Notes under the pieces: generated by a model
Seen by the model: only the letters and a program-made list of their open reading frames with translations
The model's database searches: none
What the model was told of the DNA's origin: nothing
Part shown: piece by piece, positions 1 through 12,898 of the stretch
Numbering within the stretch: position 1 is the first letter of the stretch
Layout: each line of letters opens with the position of its first letter
From: Alnus glutinosa
Taxonomy: Eukaryota > Streptophyta > Magnoliopsida > Fagales > Betulaceae
NCBI RefSeq assembly: GCF_958979055.1
Contig: NC_084888.1
Span: 565,501 to 629,500 of the forward strand
Direction of reading: 5' to 3'
DNA: 64,000 nucleotides
Program-made: the position numbers and the translations under genes

Positions 1-177
1 TTGAATTAATATCTATAAAAATTGAATACATGTGATCTATTATCCAGTTTGTAAATATTGAATACAAGTTATTCCAATCATGTGAGTGAACTATTTTGTT
101 CTCTTGCTTTTGTGAATTCCTATATATGTGTAAAATGTCTCTTGAATTAATATCTATAAAAATTGAATACATGTGAT
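1..177. repeat. 36-bp direct repeat, offset 141 bp
   Basis: Bases 1-36 recur without a mismatch at 142-177. The spacer is AT-rich. The pair probably belongs to the Helitron-like sequence that ends at 314. Confidence 0.85.
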
Positions 178-314
178 ATATTTTGCTTCCTTACGAGATT
201 ATTTACCATATACGTTTATGTATTTTTATTATTATTCCTAAATTTTTGTTTTGTTTTTATTTTTATTCAGTTTTAATTAATAAAAACCCGCACATAACGC
301 GAGTTACATGCTAG
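1..314 (+). mobile_element. Helitron-like 3' terminus (5' end outside window or not seen)
   Basis: The stretch ends in CTAG at 311-314, followed by T. Just upstream is a short imperfect hairpin, acccgc (286-291) / gcgagt (299-304) with a 7-base loop. A hairpin a few bases before a CTRR end, inserted next to T, is the known 3' signature of plant Helitrons. The upstream DNA is AT-rich and carries a 36-bp perfect direct repeat (1-36 and 142-177). No Rep/helicase coding is seen, so this would be a non-autonomous copy. The hairpin has one mismatch, and short signatures of this kind occur by chance. Confidence 0.4.
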
Positions 315-719
315 TTTCTCATAAGAGGATAAACGCTATTACCTTCTATAATTTTATCTAGATAACTTTACAGCTGTTATGAATAGTACTTGAAGTTAAT
401 TATTGAATTAATTTAATCTCATGACTTGAGGCAAGTAGGGTTTAATTAATTTGCCACCAAATCTTTGACAACATAATTAATGAATCGATCAAATGACTAT
501 TATACTTTGATGTTTCAACATTAGAATGAGTACACATTGACATTTTCATAGGCCCAATTAATCCCCCCCCCTTTCTCTCACAGACTTAAGAAAGAAATTG
601 TGGGTTATGTACGTAAACATATTCAAGATTAGAGATATGGCAAAATAATGCATTAATTGCGATAACGGTCAACCTTATCTCAAATTAATGATGGAGTAAT
701 AGAAGTAGTGCAATTGGGC
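315..719. other. intergenic, AT-rich, no feature seen
   Basis: This is AT-rich sequence between the Helitron-like end and the LINE fragment, with a short C-run near 564-573. I see no gene, inverted repeat or target duplication in it. Confidence 0.6.
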
Positions 720-2340
720 AATTTATTGGAAGAATAACCTTGGCAACAATTTTGACCTAGCACCAAGGCAGCCCAAGCAATGAAAAACATAGTCCCAATT
801 AAGGGAATCATAAGCTTTCATTAAGTCAATCTTGAGAGTGCAACGAGCCTTACCCATTGTTCTATGATAGTTGGACACTAGTTCTTGAGTAAGCAAAATA
901 TTCTCCACTATACTTCTCTTTGGAACAAAAGCACCTTGATTAGAGCTAATTACCTCATCTACTCCGGCCACCAATCTATTGGCCAGAATCTTTGTAATAC
1001 ATTTGTAGACCAAGTTACAACAAGAAATAGGCCTAAAATACCCCACAGAAGTAGCATTCTTTTTCTTGGGGACAAGGGTTATAATTGTAGAGTTGACCTC
1101 CTTAAGCAACCTACCCAAAGAGAAGAACTCCATAATAGCATCACAGACATCCTCCCCTACAATAGGCCAAGCTTATTGAAAAAACCCCGCAGAAAACCCT
1201 TCAGGACCCGGGGCTTTGGTTCTATCCATAGAGAGAATAACTTGTTGAATCTCATCTTTAGTCACCCGAGCCTGCATGCGCTCAACACAAGGAGAGAACT
1301 TCTTACAGAACAAATTAGCAACTTTATCAGCCTTTACGTGAGTGAATTCATGAGAAGTATGCCCAAGGAGATTCTGGTAATAGTCCAAGCTATGTCTTTA
1401 ATACGTTGCATATCAGTGACCCTAGTCCCCTCAGCATCCAATAAGACTAATCAGATTAGAGGAATTCCAAGCTTTAACCACCTTGTGGAAAAAAACTGTA
1501 TTTCCATCTCCTAAATTCAACCAATTATTCCGAGGCTTCTGCTTAAAAAAGTTCTCTTCAGCAGCTGTGATAGAAATTAGAACATGCAAACATTCTCTTT
1601 CTTTTTGAAGCCAAGTAGCGTCTCCATGAGAAGAGAGGAATGCAGCCTGGGCAGCAGCCAACTCTTGCCTAACTTGAGACACTCTCTGTCCCAAACCCCC
1701 AAAAACCTCCAAGTTTTTCACCTTTAAAATTCGCTTCACAGTCTTAAGCTTAGAATAAAGCCTAAACATAGAATAGCCTTCTACATTGATACTCCAGCCT
1801 TCCGCAATCCAATCCAAGAACTGAGGATGGTCAGCCCAAAAATTAAAAAATTTAAAAGGCTTAGGACCATAGCCAATGAATTGCTACACAAAAACAAGAA
1901 TTAGAGAATGATCCGACACTCCCCTCTCCAAACATTCCACAGCAGTGTTGCCAAAGTGTTGAAGCCACTCCAGATTAGAAAGGGCTCGATCCAGCTTTTT
2001 GGAAATAGAGATCCACATTGATTGTTTGTCCACGTATGGAAACAGCCAGGCGCAGCTAGATCGATCCTCAATCTCCAAACAGCTCAAGCAGTCTATAAAC
2101 TCATGTTCATAGTTAGAAAACCCTTCCTTACCACTTTTCTCCTGATAAGCTCTAACCACATTAAAATCTCCTGTAACAAGCCAAGGAATCTGAGACGCTA
2201 ACCCCTTGACAAAGAGGAGCTCTTGAAATAACATTTTCCAGCCCAATTGACGCAAAGTTGAACTAAATTTGTTCTGATACTGTTTGCTAGTAAATAAAAA
2301 CGGAAGATCGATCAAAGGTGAGAAGTAATTCATGAAGGAA
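720..2340 (-). mobile_element. LINE (L1-type) fragment: endonuclease to partial reverse transcriptase
   Basis: Four minus-strand open segments lie in the order expected of a plant L1 element. The segment 2333-1884 is the C-terminal part of an apurinic-type endonuclease (VTGDFNVV near its middle, SDHSLILVFV at the end). 1817-1431 and 1388-1173 are the linker, with the typical TKAPGPEGF-type motif before the RT. 1133-723 is the first part of the reverse transcriptase, with ITLVPKKKNA..GYFRPISCCN, NQGAFV and the catalytic-Asp motif A KIDLMKAYDSLNW. The endonuclease N-terminus is missing, and the RT stops soon after motif A, so the YADD box, the RNase H and the 3' tail are absent. The frames are separated by stops. 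It is truncated at both ends, non-functional and old. Confidence 0.9.
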
Positions 2341-2617
2341 AAAAATAACGAATAGAAAAAAAAAAAAAAAAAAAAAATTCGAGCAGCCCAAAAAAATAGA
2401 GAATAACTTTGAAAATATTGACATATGATTATAACTTATAAGTCGAAGTGTAGAGCTATGCCCACAAGTTGGGCTTATATAGCTGATACAAATGGGCTTT
2501 TTGTCAAAAACATTGAAAGTCTAATTATTGCATAAAATTAAACCACGAACTAAAAAAAAAAAAAAAAGATTGTCAAAAATACGGTGAAATAAGGTAATAA
2601 AATAACTACTAAACAGG

Positions 2618-2660
<43 letters not shown>

Positions 2661-3243
2661 TCATAAAATGGCAAAAACAAAAAACAAAAAAATTAAAAAT
2701 AGTGATTTGGAAGAGAAAATAGAAAAATTTCAACCTAAAAAATGACGCTCACCAAGCATAGCTGGGTGGCCACAACGTGTGCCGAATAGAGCTTTTTGGA
2801 TTGGCATGGGATCTCATGTGAATTTTGATACTTGTAACCCAATTATATATTCATGATTCTATTGATTCTTATCATTTTTGTGTTGATCTTTTCTATTAAG
2901 ATATTTTGGCGCTATTAATTTAGAATCTGACAACTCAGCATCTATTGATCCTCCCTCGATCGTCACCATTTAATTAATATAACTTCACTTCTATTTTGTA
3001 AAAAAAAAAAAAAAAAAAATCTTTTAAGTAGAATACTATGTGGGCCGGTTTAAAAACAATAAAGTGCTCTTGTAATTTCATTCAGGAATGGATCTGGTAA
3101 TTACCAAGGAGGCTTTTTAATGCCAATGAAGTTCAAAAGCCATTGGAAGTACGAGAATTGTAATACAACTCAGATAACTCAACCTATATATGAGCCCATA
3201 TCCTGCGCCTAATGGATGCATGTTATTAATTATCAAAACCACA
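2341..3243. other. intergenic with long A-tracts
   Basis: This AT-rich stretch lies between the LINE and the 3' end of the MATE gene. It holds A-runs near 2359-2377, 2552-2567, 2618-2658 (about 41 As) and 3001-3019. The MATE gene is on the minus strand, so its 3' UTR should lie just below 3244. No coding region is recognised. Confidence 0.6.
2618..2658. repeat. poly(A) tract, about 41 bp
   Basis: An uninterrupted run of A. It is probably a slippage-prone homopolymer or the tail of a lost retroelement copy; no element is recognisable beside it. Confidence 0.8.
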
Positions 3244-6200
3244 CTACTGTTCTTGCTTCGTGTTGGCCTCCCACTTCACTAGGTGCATCGTAGCTTTCTC
3301 TGCCTGAAATTTTAAATTAAGCACAGGAAACAAAACGAGCTCAGTCTGTATAGAAAGCAGAAGTAATATTGCAGGAATTTAATTAGAGAGAGTTAGAGGG
3401 TTTTTTTTTACCTCTTTTTCCCAGTCACATCTTATGGTAATGATGGCCAATATCAAGGTTTGAATTGCTGTCCCACCAAAGATCATTCCAGCCCAAATTC
3501 CCTGATTGAGATTACTATCACGTGTTATTAAATCACCAACAATTATTCCAAAAGAATAAGCTTAATTAATGAAAGTCTCATAATCAGCTTAATTTGTGTG
3601 ACTTGAATTAATAAGATAAAACAATACGTACCATAACTCCTAGATGGAAGGCCCATCCCATGAAAAATCCGAGAGGCAACCCAATCAGATAGTAGCAACC
3701 TAAGTTTATGTAGGCAACATATGATTGCCATCCCGATCCCACAGCCACGCCTACTCAAAAATAAATAAGTATAAGAATACGTCAGCTTTTCTTTTTTTTT
3801 TTTAAAAAAAAAAAAAAATATATACCTAATTAATACACTATTCAAATAATGAGGACAAAAGATATATATGAAAGAATTAATTAAGCTAGCATTACCAGAG
3901 AGAACTGGCTGAACACTATTGAGAAAAATAGTGAAGGCTAAGAGGACTGAAAGCTTGTTCACTTCTTCCAGGACAGGTTTGCTTGAAGAGAATATCAACG
4001 CAAACTCATTGTGGAAAATCATAATCAATAACCAGAAAAAAAGACCAATTATAATTGATGTTACCACCGATACTGTCGTGGCGAATTTGGCTCCTTTTCC
4101 ATTGCCAGCTCCAAGCTCATTTGCCACCCTCACTCTGTATTATTTTATCTCAAGGGTTTAGTGCTACTGAAATGTGTACAAACGTACGTAAATATATATA
4201 TTTGTTCTTCTCTTATTATTATTTTAATAAGGCCGGCCGCTCGAAATAATCCAAGCAGTGACGATTATGACGACCCATGCAGGCGATGATAGAGCTACAA
4301 TAATGGTGTTTTGATTTGCGCGCCCACTCCCGTAGTCCCGTGCATTGAACGGCGTAAGGCTGGGCACTTTACTAGTGTATGTTTCTCATGATCAGGATCA
4401 TGATCATTGTTCTGTCCTCATCATCATCTTCGTTTTTGTGGCATCATTATCATTAGTTGTGTCGTTATTATCGTCATCTTTATTGGACGGGGCCTTTATG
4501 GTCTCTTCAAATTTCTTCAAATTTTGAGAATTTTCTATGTATATATATATATATATATTCTCTGTTGAAATTAATAAATTTCCACGACTTCGGCCCCTCT
4601 AAAAAGAATGAATCAAAGAGTTCAAAAGAAGTTTCAAAAAGATTATAATATCTAGCATATACGGAATTATTAAGACTATGCATGATCAGCAAGTTACATA
4701 TTCATATATAGTACTATATATTTTTCAAAAGATTAATTAAATAAGAGATATAATGATTATATATATTTGTTAAAAATTGTTTTCTTTCTTTTATTTTATA
4801 CTGTCAAAACACAAATATTAACCAACAATCTAAAACATAAAACACTTTTAAAAACATAAAAATATTTTTCACTTTTATGTCAAATTAATCTATCAGACAA
4901 ATTAAAATTGTTTCTTATTTCCGTCCTCATGACTATTGTTGTTGTTTTGTCTTCGTCAATATTTTTGTACATTCTTTACGTACGCGTCACTATGCTCGTT
5001 TCTTTGTGTTGTCTAATTTAGACTAATTTGGAGACAATCTGTCAAACGTGAACTCGAAGCTAGCTAAGCTGACACTGTGACATGTACGTGATAATTAACC
5101 TTCTTCCACGAAGGTTGTCTTGTATAAATTAATGAAAGTGAAAAGCATATATGTTGGCGTAATATTGATTCGTTGCACCCATTTTCAATTTTATGAAATA
5201 ATAATGACTTTAAAGACTAATTTATAAGGACACAGAATATATATAATATGTAAATTTCAATTATATGAAGTAATGACTTTCAACTTGGGTTATATCGTTT
5301 ACAATCAATCATTCAATTGATGACCTTCACAAGCCAATCATCCAGTAATTAAATTCGGGTGATAGTCAATACACGAGGACTGATTGGAAGGGGACGGGCC
5401 TTGGCCCCCCCTTTTGATTAATATAAGCTTTTTTTAATCAAAAAGTATTTATTTATTATAAATGCCGGTTGGGGGACGGTTTTTCGTCCCCTAACAATCA
5501 ATTCCGGTCAATACACTTATCCCATCTTAATTTGTCACATACAGATCGAGATTTTAAGTAATTTTACTGTTTGACTTGTCAATAATTTGAATAGTAAATT
5601 AATATGAAAAACTTATATGATGCCTATTTATCTGAATAAGTTTTGGACAGTTTATCCACCTATTTGAACATATGAATTTTATAAGAATTCGCTCGCTATA
5701 TGGGTTGCCCCCAATTTGCTGGTGGTGGAATATGATTTGATCTCACAAGTTGCTAACTAGAGGATGTGGTGAGCAATTGTCTTGAGGTGCACAGTACTGA
5801 GACTCACCAATTGGGCATGGGATCCACCGAAAAAAACTTGACATATAATAATGTAGTAGAAACAAAAGCAATGCAAGGGAAGGTCGTGATCAAGAATATA
5901 TTACCCGGTTGCGGCAAAGAATGCAAGAGGAATCATCATCTCCCATCCGTTTATTGCCATGCTGCCAAACGGGACAAATAATAGGACAAGAGTCCACAAT
6001 CAACAAAAGATTATTCAATAATAAAAGAGTACGGGTAGAGGCCCTACCCAGGTTACATATATATATATATAAGCTATAGGGAACGGAATAACTTGAAGAT
6101 ATATATTTGTGAAAGTAAAAGGCAAATAATTTTAAAAAAATTTCGATTAATAATATTTAAAAAAATTATGCACATACAATCTCTATACATCTCTAGATAA

Positions 6201-7723
6201 TCAAGTTTTAAATCCATAATTAATAATTAATGAGATGTGTTGAAGAAATATTTATATAATTTCTCTAATATTTGTCTGACAAATTAAATAGAAAATAATA
6301 TTTGTAAACTTTTTATGCCTATAAATTTCTTGTTTATAAATCTGATTAGTAATTAATATTTTTAAGTCAAAATAACCAGATATGAATCCACATAACCAGA
6401 TATATATATATATAATGTTTGCAAAGAAGAATATATAATTATATATAAACCCTGCATGCTCTTGATAAAAGATCTTAATTACCATATGGACAAAGAATCC
6501 ACGGCAATTTCAGCATTCTGCAGATTTCCAGTCATCAATATCAGTATTCTGTAATACCAATTCTCTAAGCTGCAAATTCGAATTAGAAAGAAACAATGTC
6601 AAGTAAAAAAGAAACAGTAAAAAGTCATCAGATTCGAAAAAGTAAAAGTGGAATCAAATATATGGTTGCTTTATAGGATCGATCCAATGACGTTAAGGTT
6701 TTAGGGAGATTCAGATCGAGAGAGGTACCAAAGCATGAGTCCGGAAGCAGCTGAAAGTTTGACAAACTCCCAGAGATGAGAGAATGCTTCAATGGAGAAA
6801 CCAGTCCATGTAAGAGGACAACCACCACAGACAGCATAACCCAGAAGCCCAAACACCGTTACCCACCAAGAAAAGCTCAAAGTCACTGCAATTCCAACCA
6901 CTCCAAGTTGAAGCCTATACACAAACAGCCAACTTAGAATCACATGCACCACAAGTGCCACCAGAGACACCCACGCAGTCACCGCATTTTTGAGCTGGCT
7001 CTGCAAGAATCTCGTCAGAGGGAACTGAAATGCAAAGCTAAAATGAAGTGGTATCATCCACATAGTCACAACCCCAGATAGCTCCGCTACATCTGAAGGC
7101 TGTCCCAATAGCTTCAAGACCGGAGAGGCAAAGAGATAAAGAGGCAAAAGCAGCATGCAACACATGAAAAGAACGATCCACGATCGCTGCATGTATACAC
7201 CCAACATGTTGTACTTTTTGGCCCCAAAAGCTTGCCCGCATAGCGTTTCTAGAGCGCTTGCCATTCCCAGCTGATAAATAAATAAACCATATCATGATAT
7301 CAAGAATCATTTGAAAACAAAACAAAACAAAAGGTGACTATATGCAATGAAGATAGAGAGCCTGTCGCCGCCGCCGGGGCGCCGTTCGGTTTTCGAGAAA
7401 TGGGAGATAGCTAATGAGAAATCAAGTAATACCAAGAGGCCCAAGTCGAAGCCAACGATGACATTATTGGCAATGGAAATCGCAGCGAGCTCAAGATCAC
7501 CCAAGTGGCCGGCAAAGGCTTGGGTGATGATCAACATGGAGTAAGAGGCGAGGCGGCTGAAGATTGCAGGACCCACTATGTGCCACAGCTTCTTAGACTC
7601 GATCCAAACCCTCCGAGCGAGATCTTGGTCTTGATCATCTTCTCCATCTTTCGATGGGACGAGTGAAACGCAATCTTCCAATAAAGGAACCTTCGCATCC
7701 TCTACTGACGCCAGGGTAGACAT
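3244..7723 (-). CDS. MATE efflux transporter, DETOXIFICATION 27-like (8 exons, complete)
   Basis: I resolved eight exons with GT-AG junctions and matching phase: 7723-7433, 7270-6729, 6569-6483, 5961-5905, 4134-3896, 3750-3632, 3501-3412 and 3303-3244 (stop TAG). They total 1485 nt, 494 aa, the usual plant MATE length. Exon 1 encodes an acidic soluble N-terminus, then [13 protein letters not shown] and [19 protein letters not shown]. Exon 2 carries [18 protein letters not shown], a MATE hallmark. Exon 5 begins [19 protein letters not shown], the second-half hallmark. The product should be a 12-helix membrane antiporter exporting or sequestering organic compounds with H+ (family knowledge); the substrate cannot be told from sequence. 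The closest clade by eye is the DTX27-like one. All frames are open, with no sign of decay. Intron 4 (4135-5904) is long and contains a MITE. Confidence 0.93.
5375..5516. mobile_element. Mutator-type MITE in MATE intron 4
   Basis: A 142-bp element is flanked on both sides by the identical 10-mer gtcaatacac (5365-5374 and 5517-5526). Its ends are inverted repeats sharing tgattg and aggggacg blocks over about 22 bp. A 9-10 bp target duplication plus terminal inverted repeats indicates a Mutator-like miniature element. It has no coding capacity. It lies in the long fourth intron of the MATE gene, away from the splice sites. Confidence 0.7.
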
Positions 7724-7837
7724 CTCCTCCTTCTATAGCCGCTGGTATCTTGTCTATGGAGCTCTTGGGATCCAAACAGCCGTAGAGAGAGCTCAAACTT
7801 CAAAGAGTCATTCTTTGGAGTAGCCCTTTGGTTTGTG

Positions 7838-7844
7838 ATATATA
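7838..7844 (-). promoter_or_regulatory. TATA box candidate for the MATE gene
   Basis: On the minus strand the sequence reads CTATATATC here, about 115 bp before the ATG at 7723. A start site about 30 bp downstream would give a leader of roughly 85 nt. The position is plausible but not proven. Confidence 0.45.
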
Positions 7845-10800
7845 GTGGTTTTCAGAACAGGTGTTTAAATAATATATTTTTATTTCCTTAATTGCTTCGT
7901 CAAGAAAAAAAAAGAAAAAAAGAAGAAGAATAATCATGTATTCAGGAGGGATGTGGTGGGACGGAGACCACGTGTGAGCTTCAAATCTTCGTCGTTTTGC
8001 AGAACAAAAGTTGGATTGAGGCGGGGCGGTTAATCTCATCTGCGGCACTAATCTAAAACTGTGGTCACTGCTTACCGCAACTCTTTGTATGGTTGCACCC
8101 AACCATACAATCCAGTGGTGTTTACGTAAAGCCTAGAGGCCATGTCGATCGATAACATCAACAGAAAAAATAACTTGAGTGTTCTTATCGTTCTTATCGT
8201 TTCGTGCTGCCACGGATGCATGTCGTATTGAATACTACCATACATTGTATATATATATATAGATATATATATATATATCTGATTAAATGTTTGATAAGAT
8301 AGCTAGTGAAAACGGCATGAATAAGTACTGTGGCAACTAATTAAAATTCCCTATTTTTTAAAAAATCCCTTTCAACTTTCCATCATTTTTAATAAAGTGA
8401 AAAGCTCGTCAATTTAGATGAAAAAATAGTTACGTGCCTTGCACAAATAGTTGAGGAACTTTATTGAAAATGACTAATATATAGTTGAGGGGCATTTTTT
8501 ATATTTTTACCTTATTACTAAATGTAATTATAGCCATTATAATTGAGCAAATAAGGGTGGGTGGGGATAGGATTTCTTTCTCATTTGGGATGCACTGGAG
8601 TCATTTCACATTAAAGAGTTTCTCTTGTTATATTTAATAATATATGTACATGCATGCACGGTACCACCTCATTTAAACATATTTAGTATATAATAATATA
8701 TGTATAGTATTAGATCTATATTAATTAATCTTCATCTTCGAGTTTGGCTGCAACTGCATTTTGGTGATCAAGTTCTCAATCAATATATAAATTTATAATG
8801 ATATATGTATAGTATTAGGACGTTAGGTGTATTTTATTGTCTTTTATTTGGCAGAAAGAGGTGTGATTCGTGAATGTCCAATCAGAGATGAATTATTTGT
8901 TTTCCCTTTGTTTTTTTTAAGCAATTAAAGAACTTTGTCCGTTTGCTAATAAACTTTGTCCTTACCATGCCATTTCATGGTTCCAGTTGTATTAGCCAGA
9001 CCAATCAATTATTACGTATTTATAGAAAGAGAAATTCGGAACATTAGTGAAGAGCGCTCCACGTGGTAAATAGTAAAATGAAGAAATTTATTTTATTTAA
9101 TAATGCATCCCGCATCCATCTCTTTTTTATTATTATTGGGCATCCTTCCCATGTCAGTAGTACTCTCAAGTCTACTGATTGAAAGTTTTTAAATGATAAT
9201 AATTAGAAATTTTTAATTAAAAAAAAACACGAAACTGTTTCTTAGTTAATCCGCATTTCTGTCGTTAGTAGTCTCAAAGGTCTCCCTCTTCTTTTAATGA
9301 CAATTATGAGACTCAAGACACGGAGTGCAAAGTGAAATCTTAATACATGTATATAAATTTTTAAGCATCATTTTTTTTTTTTTTTTTTATGTCGATTGTT
9401 AAGATTGAATTCGACATGAATTTTATATTATTTGATATCAAGGATGTCAACTATCATATCGAAAATAAGATCGGACTCGACTTTTTGAGTATGTGATAAA
9501 ATAAATTACAGTTTTATGGTTGAGATACGGAAGTAGCGATCTATATATAAGTTAGATTAAAATGCTTTGATATTATGAGCGTTGCTAAAAGAGAAATGGC
9601 TACCATCAAATCAGTGTCGATATAATGCATAATGGATGTTGGTTACATAACGTACATTATGATATGTTCCGATCTTAAATGTTCTACATTACTTAAATGA
9701 AATCTTATAATTATGAGTATATAAGCTTTTCAGTGTTAAACTATCTACTGATACAGGCACATTTACTCCCAGCATACATGATCCAGCTCAGCAGTCAGCC
9801 AAGCTCAATCCATTCACCAATTGTGGAGTAACAACAAACTGAGCGAGTGCAAATCCTTTGAGCAGTACGTAACCGTGAATCAGCAACAAATTGGGTGGAA
9901 AAGAGATGCTGTTACAATGCAGAAAAGGAAACTAGAAATACTGCATAAAATGAAAGCTACAATAAAACGATTGCATCCATTCCATGCTAGCTGACTAGCT
10001 GTCACGACAGAATTAGGACAATTCCTTGTAACTGATAAGCTGCACATCCTCTGTATATACATAATGATATGTAATTATGTACAGAACAGTATAATTATCT
10101 GTATACATGATCATGGAAACTGGAAAGCAAAGGGAAAGAATCAAACCTTCGTTGTCTGATTGTGTCCCACGAGAAACTGATGTTATTGTCTGCTGTTTAA
10201 ACGAAACTAGAAGGCAAAGGAAATAATTCGCTTTTGATTGTACGAGGCAATTAATATAGAGAGTCCTTTTTATCTAGACGTGGTGTAAACCCAAATATTT
10301 ATGGCATCCAATAATTGTTTGACACGTCAGTTTTAAATAAAAGATATAATACACCCGAAAACACCGGATCAACAACCCATCATTTGTCATCAAACCAAAG
10401 GAGTATTTCTTTTCTTCTTTCTTCTCAGAAACCATCAGATTCACCCACATTATCTTCCGAACGCCGAATTAGCTAAAGTCACCGCACTGCCTGCTCCTTT
10501 GCATAAAGCCTCCGATCGTGATTTTGTTTGTCTCTGATCACTCTCTCTCGGCTTCACCTAAGACCTGATTGTCATCGAAATCAGTCGTAGATGCCGCTTT
10601 GTGTTTGAGTAATCTCAATTCAATGTCTTTAGTCGTTGGGCTCAATCGTACTAGTCATTGATCTTGATTTCTCTCGTCGAGAAAAATAGAGCAAGAAACA
10701 TCCTTGAGAAGATATTTTTCTGTTGATCTCCTTCTTGTTCACCTTCATATTTTTTCCAATGTTTTTTGCATCTCGGTTTGAAACCTTTTTTTATTTTTTA

Positions 10801-11100
10801 TTTTATTTTGGGTCCAAAAGATTGTTAGAAGCTTTCGAGTTTTGAACTTAAACTAGATTTCAACATATTATTCTGATGCATCTCTTGAGTGAGGCCTCAG
10901 CAGTCTTCATTGGTGTTGCACTATGCAGAGGAACGGAGGCAATGTTCTATTTATAGAATATATTTCTGAAAATAATATGTTCTTTTGTTTGATGAGTTTC
11001 AAATGTCGGTTTTGTCTCGAGAGAATATTAGTGATCGGGTGTTTTCGACTTAATCTATGATGGTGTAACAAACTCATGTCGCCTAATACAATTGGAGGCT
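7845..11100. other. intergenic upstream of MATE gene; no gene recognised
   Basis: About 3.2 kb of AT-rich DNA. It includes TA runs near 8250-8278, a T-run near 9371-9389, and a stretch (10400-10800) with a base composition like a gene leader but no sustained open frame. I see no inverted-repeat element with a target duplication. The minus-strand DNA near 10145-10192 could be read as a tiny exon, but nothing around it supports a gene. Confidence 0.5.
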
Positions 11101-11109
11101 GTAAAAGAC
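11101..11109 (+). repeat. left 9-bp target-site duplication of the MULE
   Basis: The sequence gtaaaagac is identical to 16224-16232 on the other side of the element. Confidence 0.85.
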
Positions 11110-11155
11110 GAATTATTCTAGCCGTCTAACTAATGTCCAACTTATGTCCAACTCT

Positions 11156-11182
11156 GCTGACGTGGCACCACGCCACGTCAGC
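11156..11182. promoter_or_regulatory. sub-terminal hairpin in the MULE left TIR
   Basis: Perfect 11-bp arms, gctgacgtggc and gccacgtcagc, enclose accac. The arms contain an ACGT core. A less perfect version sits in the right TIR (about 16150-16175). It may be a transposase or host-factor binding site; this is inference from position and symmetry only. Confidence 0.5.
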
Positions 11183-12733
11183 CATCATTTAAAAAAAAAA
11201 AAAAAAAAAAAATTTCAAAATCAGCGTGAAAACGATTTCAGTATACCTATACCCATTTCACCATTTTCCCCCAAACCCATTTTCCCCCCAAATCTCTTCC
11301 TCCCTCAACCCCATCTACCGCCACCCACGACCACCACCACCGTCGAACACCCACGAGCCCTCCATCAGTACGAACGTACAGCAGCACGTCGGCTCCATCT
11401 CCATCTCCGTCTCCATCTCCGGATCCAGCTCCATCTCCATCTCCGGATCTCCGTGAAGCTCCACCGTTTGTTCTCCATCTCCAGGTAACACTCTCATCGT
11501 TGGAAAAGATCAGACAATTAGGTTCATTGTAATCGTCATTTTCTGTTTGCTTGACTGGAAAACCCAGGAAAAAGAAAAGAAAAATTTCCTACAAAATAGT
11601 TCCTTTCTTTCCCCTGTTTACTAGGCATTTACTGTCTGCAGTTAAAAACAACACATCCAAAAAAACTCTTACCTGGCCCTGGGGATATCAGGATTCCTCT
11701 GGGATTCATCCTATAAAAATGGCAGAAAGAGTAACGGATATGATTATGCTCCTTAGAAAAATTACACAAGACATGCTAAGTGAGATATGCTCCATATAAA
11801 TTGTTCACGGCCCAAAATACCATCATGTAGATAAGCAAACAACAATATCAGTCCTTACCTTTTCAAGTCCTCCACTGTTATTTCATCATTCCGGTAAACT
11901 TCAAAGTAACATCCTATCTCTCCCACATACTTCAGAATGAACAAAAAGGTATTAGACTAATAGTTTCTTTTTTCTAAATACAATCAATAAAAGATAGTAC
12001 GATAATTATATAGCAAATTGTTTACAAAGAAGTAACTTTACACTATAACTGACTTTTCATAATGTAAACTCCCATTCCCATGAAAAGAAAAAGCAGAAAA
12101 GCCTCTACAATATTAACAAGTACTTCAACTTGTTCAGAAGAGCGAGAATGGATTAGCTGATTATGCAGATAAGTGAAAGGATATGGGACTAGTTAACTAT
12201 TTTTTTTATAACTGTACAAAGGAATTTATAACTAATTTCAAGTGAAACAACAAATTAGAGATTGAGGTCTTTTTCTTTTTCTCCTTTACTTTTTCTCTTG
12301 CCTGTTATTCGTCCTCTATTATCTTGCCTGTTATTCGTCCTCTTTTTCTCCTTTACTTTTTTTTTTTTTTTTTTTTGTGTTTTCCAATATATTTTTTTTA
12401 AATCGCCATTTATTTGTTCAATTATCTTTTGTTCATCTAAAGTGACATCACAGGGTTTCATCTAGTTTCTGACCAATCAAAGAATGAGAATGATCATGAT
12501 GGTTTTATTATGAATGAGGTGAATGATGAGGGGTCGAGTTTGTTTTGAAGTTTTGTTGGCTTTGTGTTATGGGTTCTGTTTGTTGGGTATGGTGAGTCCA
12601 TTTGATTGATGAAACTCTATATTGGGAAGAGGATTTGGTGTATGTGTGGTTGACTCTAAACTGAAGGATTGGTTGTTAAATAGGCAGTAATAAACATATA
12701 CAATTTATTATCTTCATTTATATACAATTGAAA

Positions 12734-12898
12734 AAACTTCCAGAAAAATTTGGATCACATTCACAGTACCATGCCATTAAGAGTGCCGTACGAAGTTGTG
12801 TGTATGAATCTCAGACATGCGATGAATTTGATGTAAATTGGCAAAGGCTACTTGATTGTTATAATTTGAGGGATAATGCATGGTTGCGTGGGTTATAA
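12734..12898 (+). pseudogene. FAR1/MULE-type transposase remnant inside the MULE
   Basis: This frame reads KLPEKFGSHSQYHAIKS, then VYESQTCDEFDVNW and RDNAWLRGL before a stop. The pattern 'LPEKFG..k.Y..IK..v...VY.S.t..eFe..W...l..y.L.dN.WL..L' is the region after the MULE transposase core in FAR1/FHY3-type proteins and their Mutator relatives. Only about 55 codons survive. The N-terminal DNA-binding domain, the DDE core and the SWIM finger are not found nearby. The element's own origin is the simplest explanation; capture of a host FAR1-related gene piece is the alternative. Confidence 0.65.

Noticed and set aside
10145-10192. Possible 47-bp minus-strand exon bordered by AG and GT
   Set aside because: No neighbouring exons, start or domain could be found, and the span is too short to support a gene.
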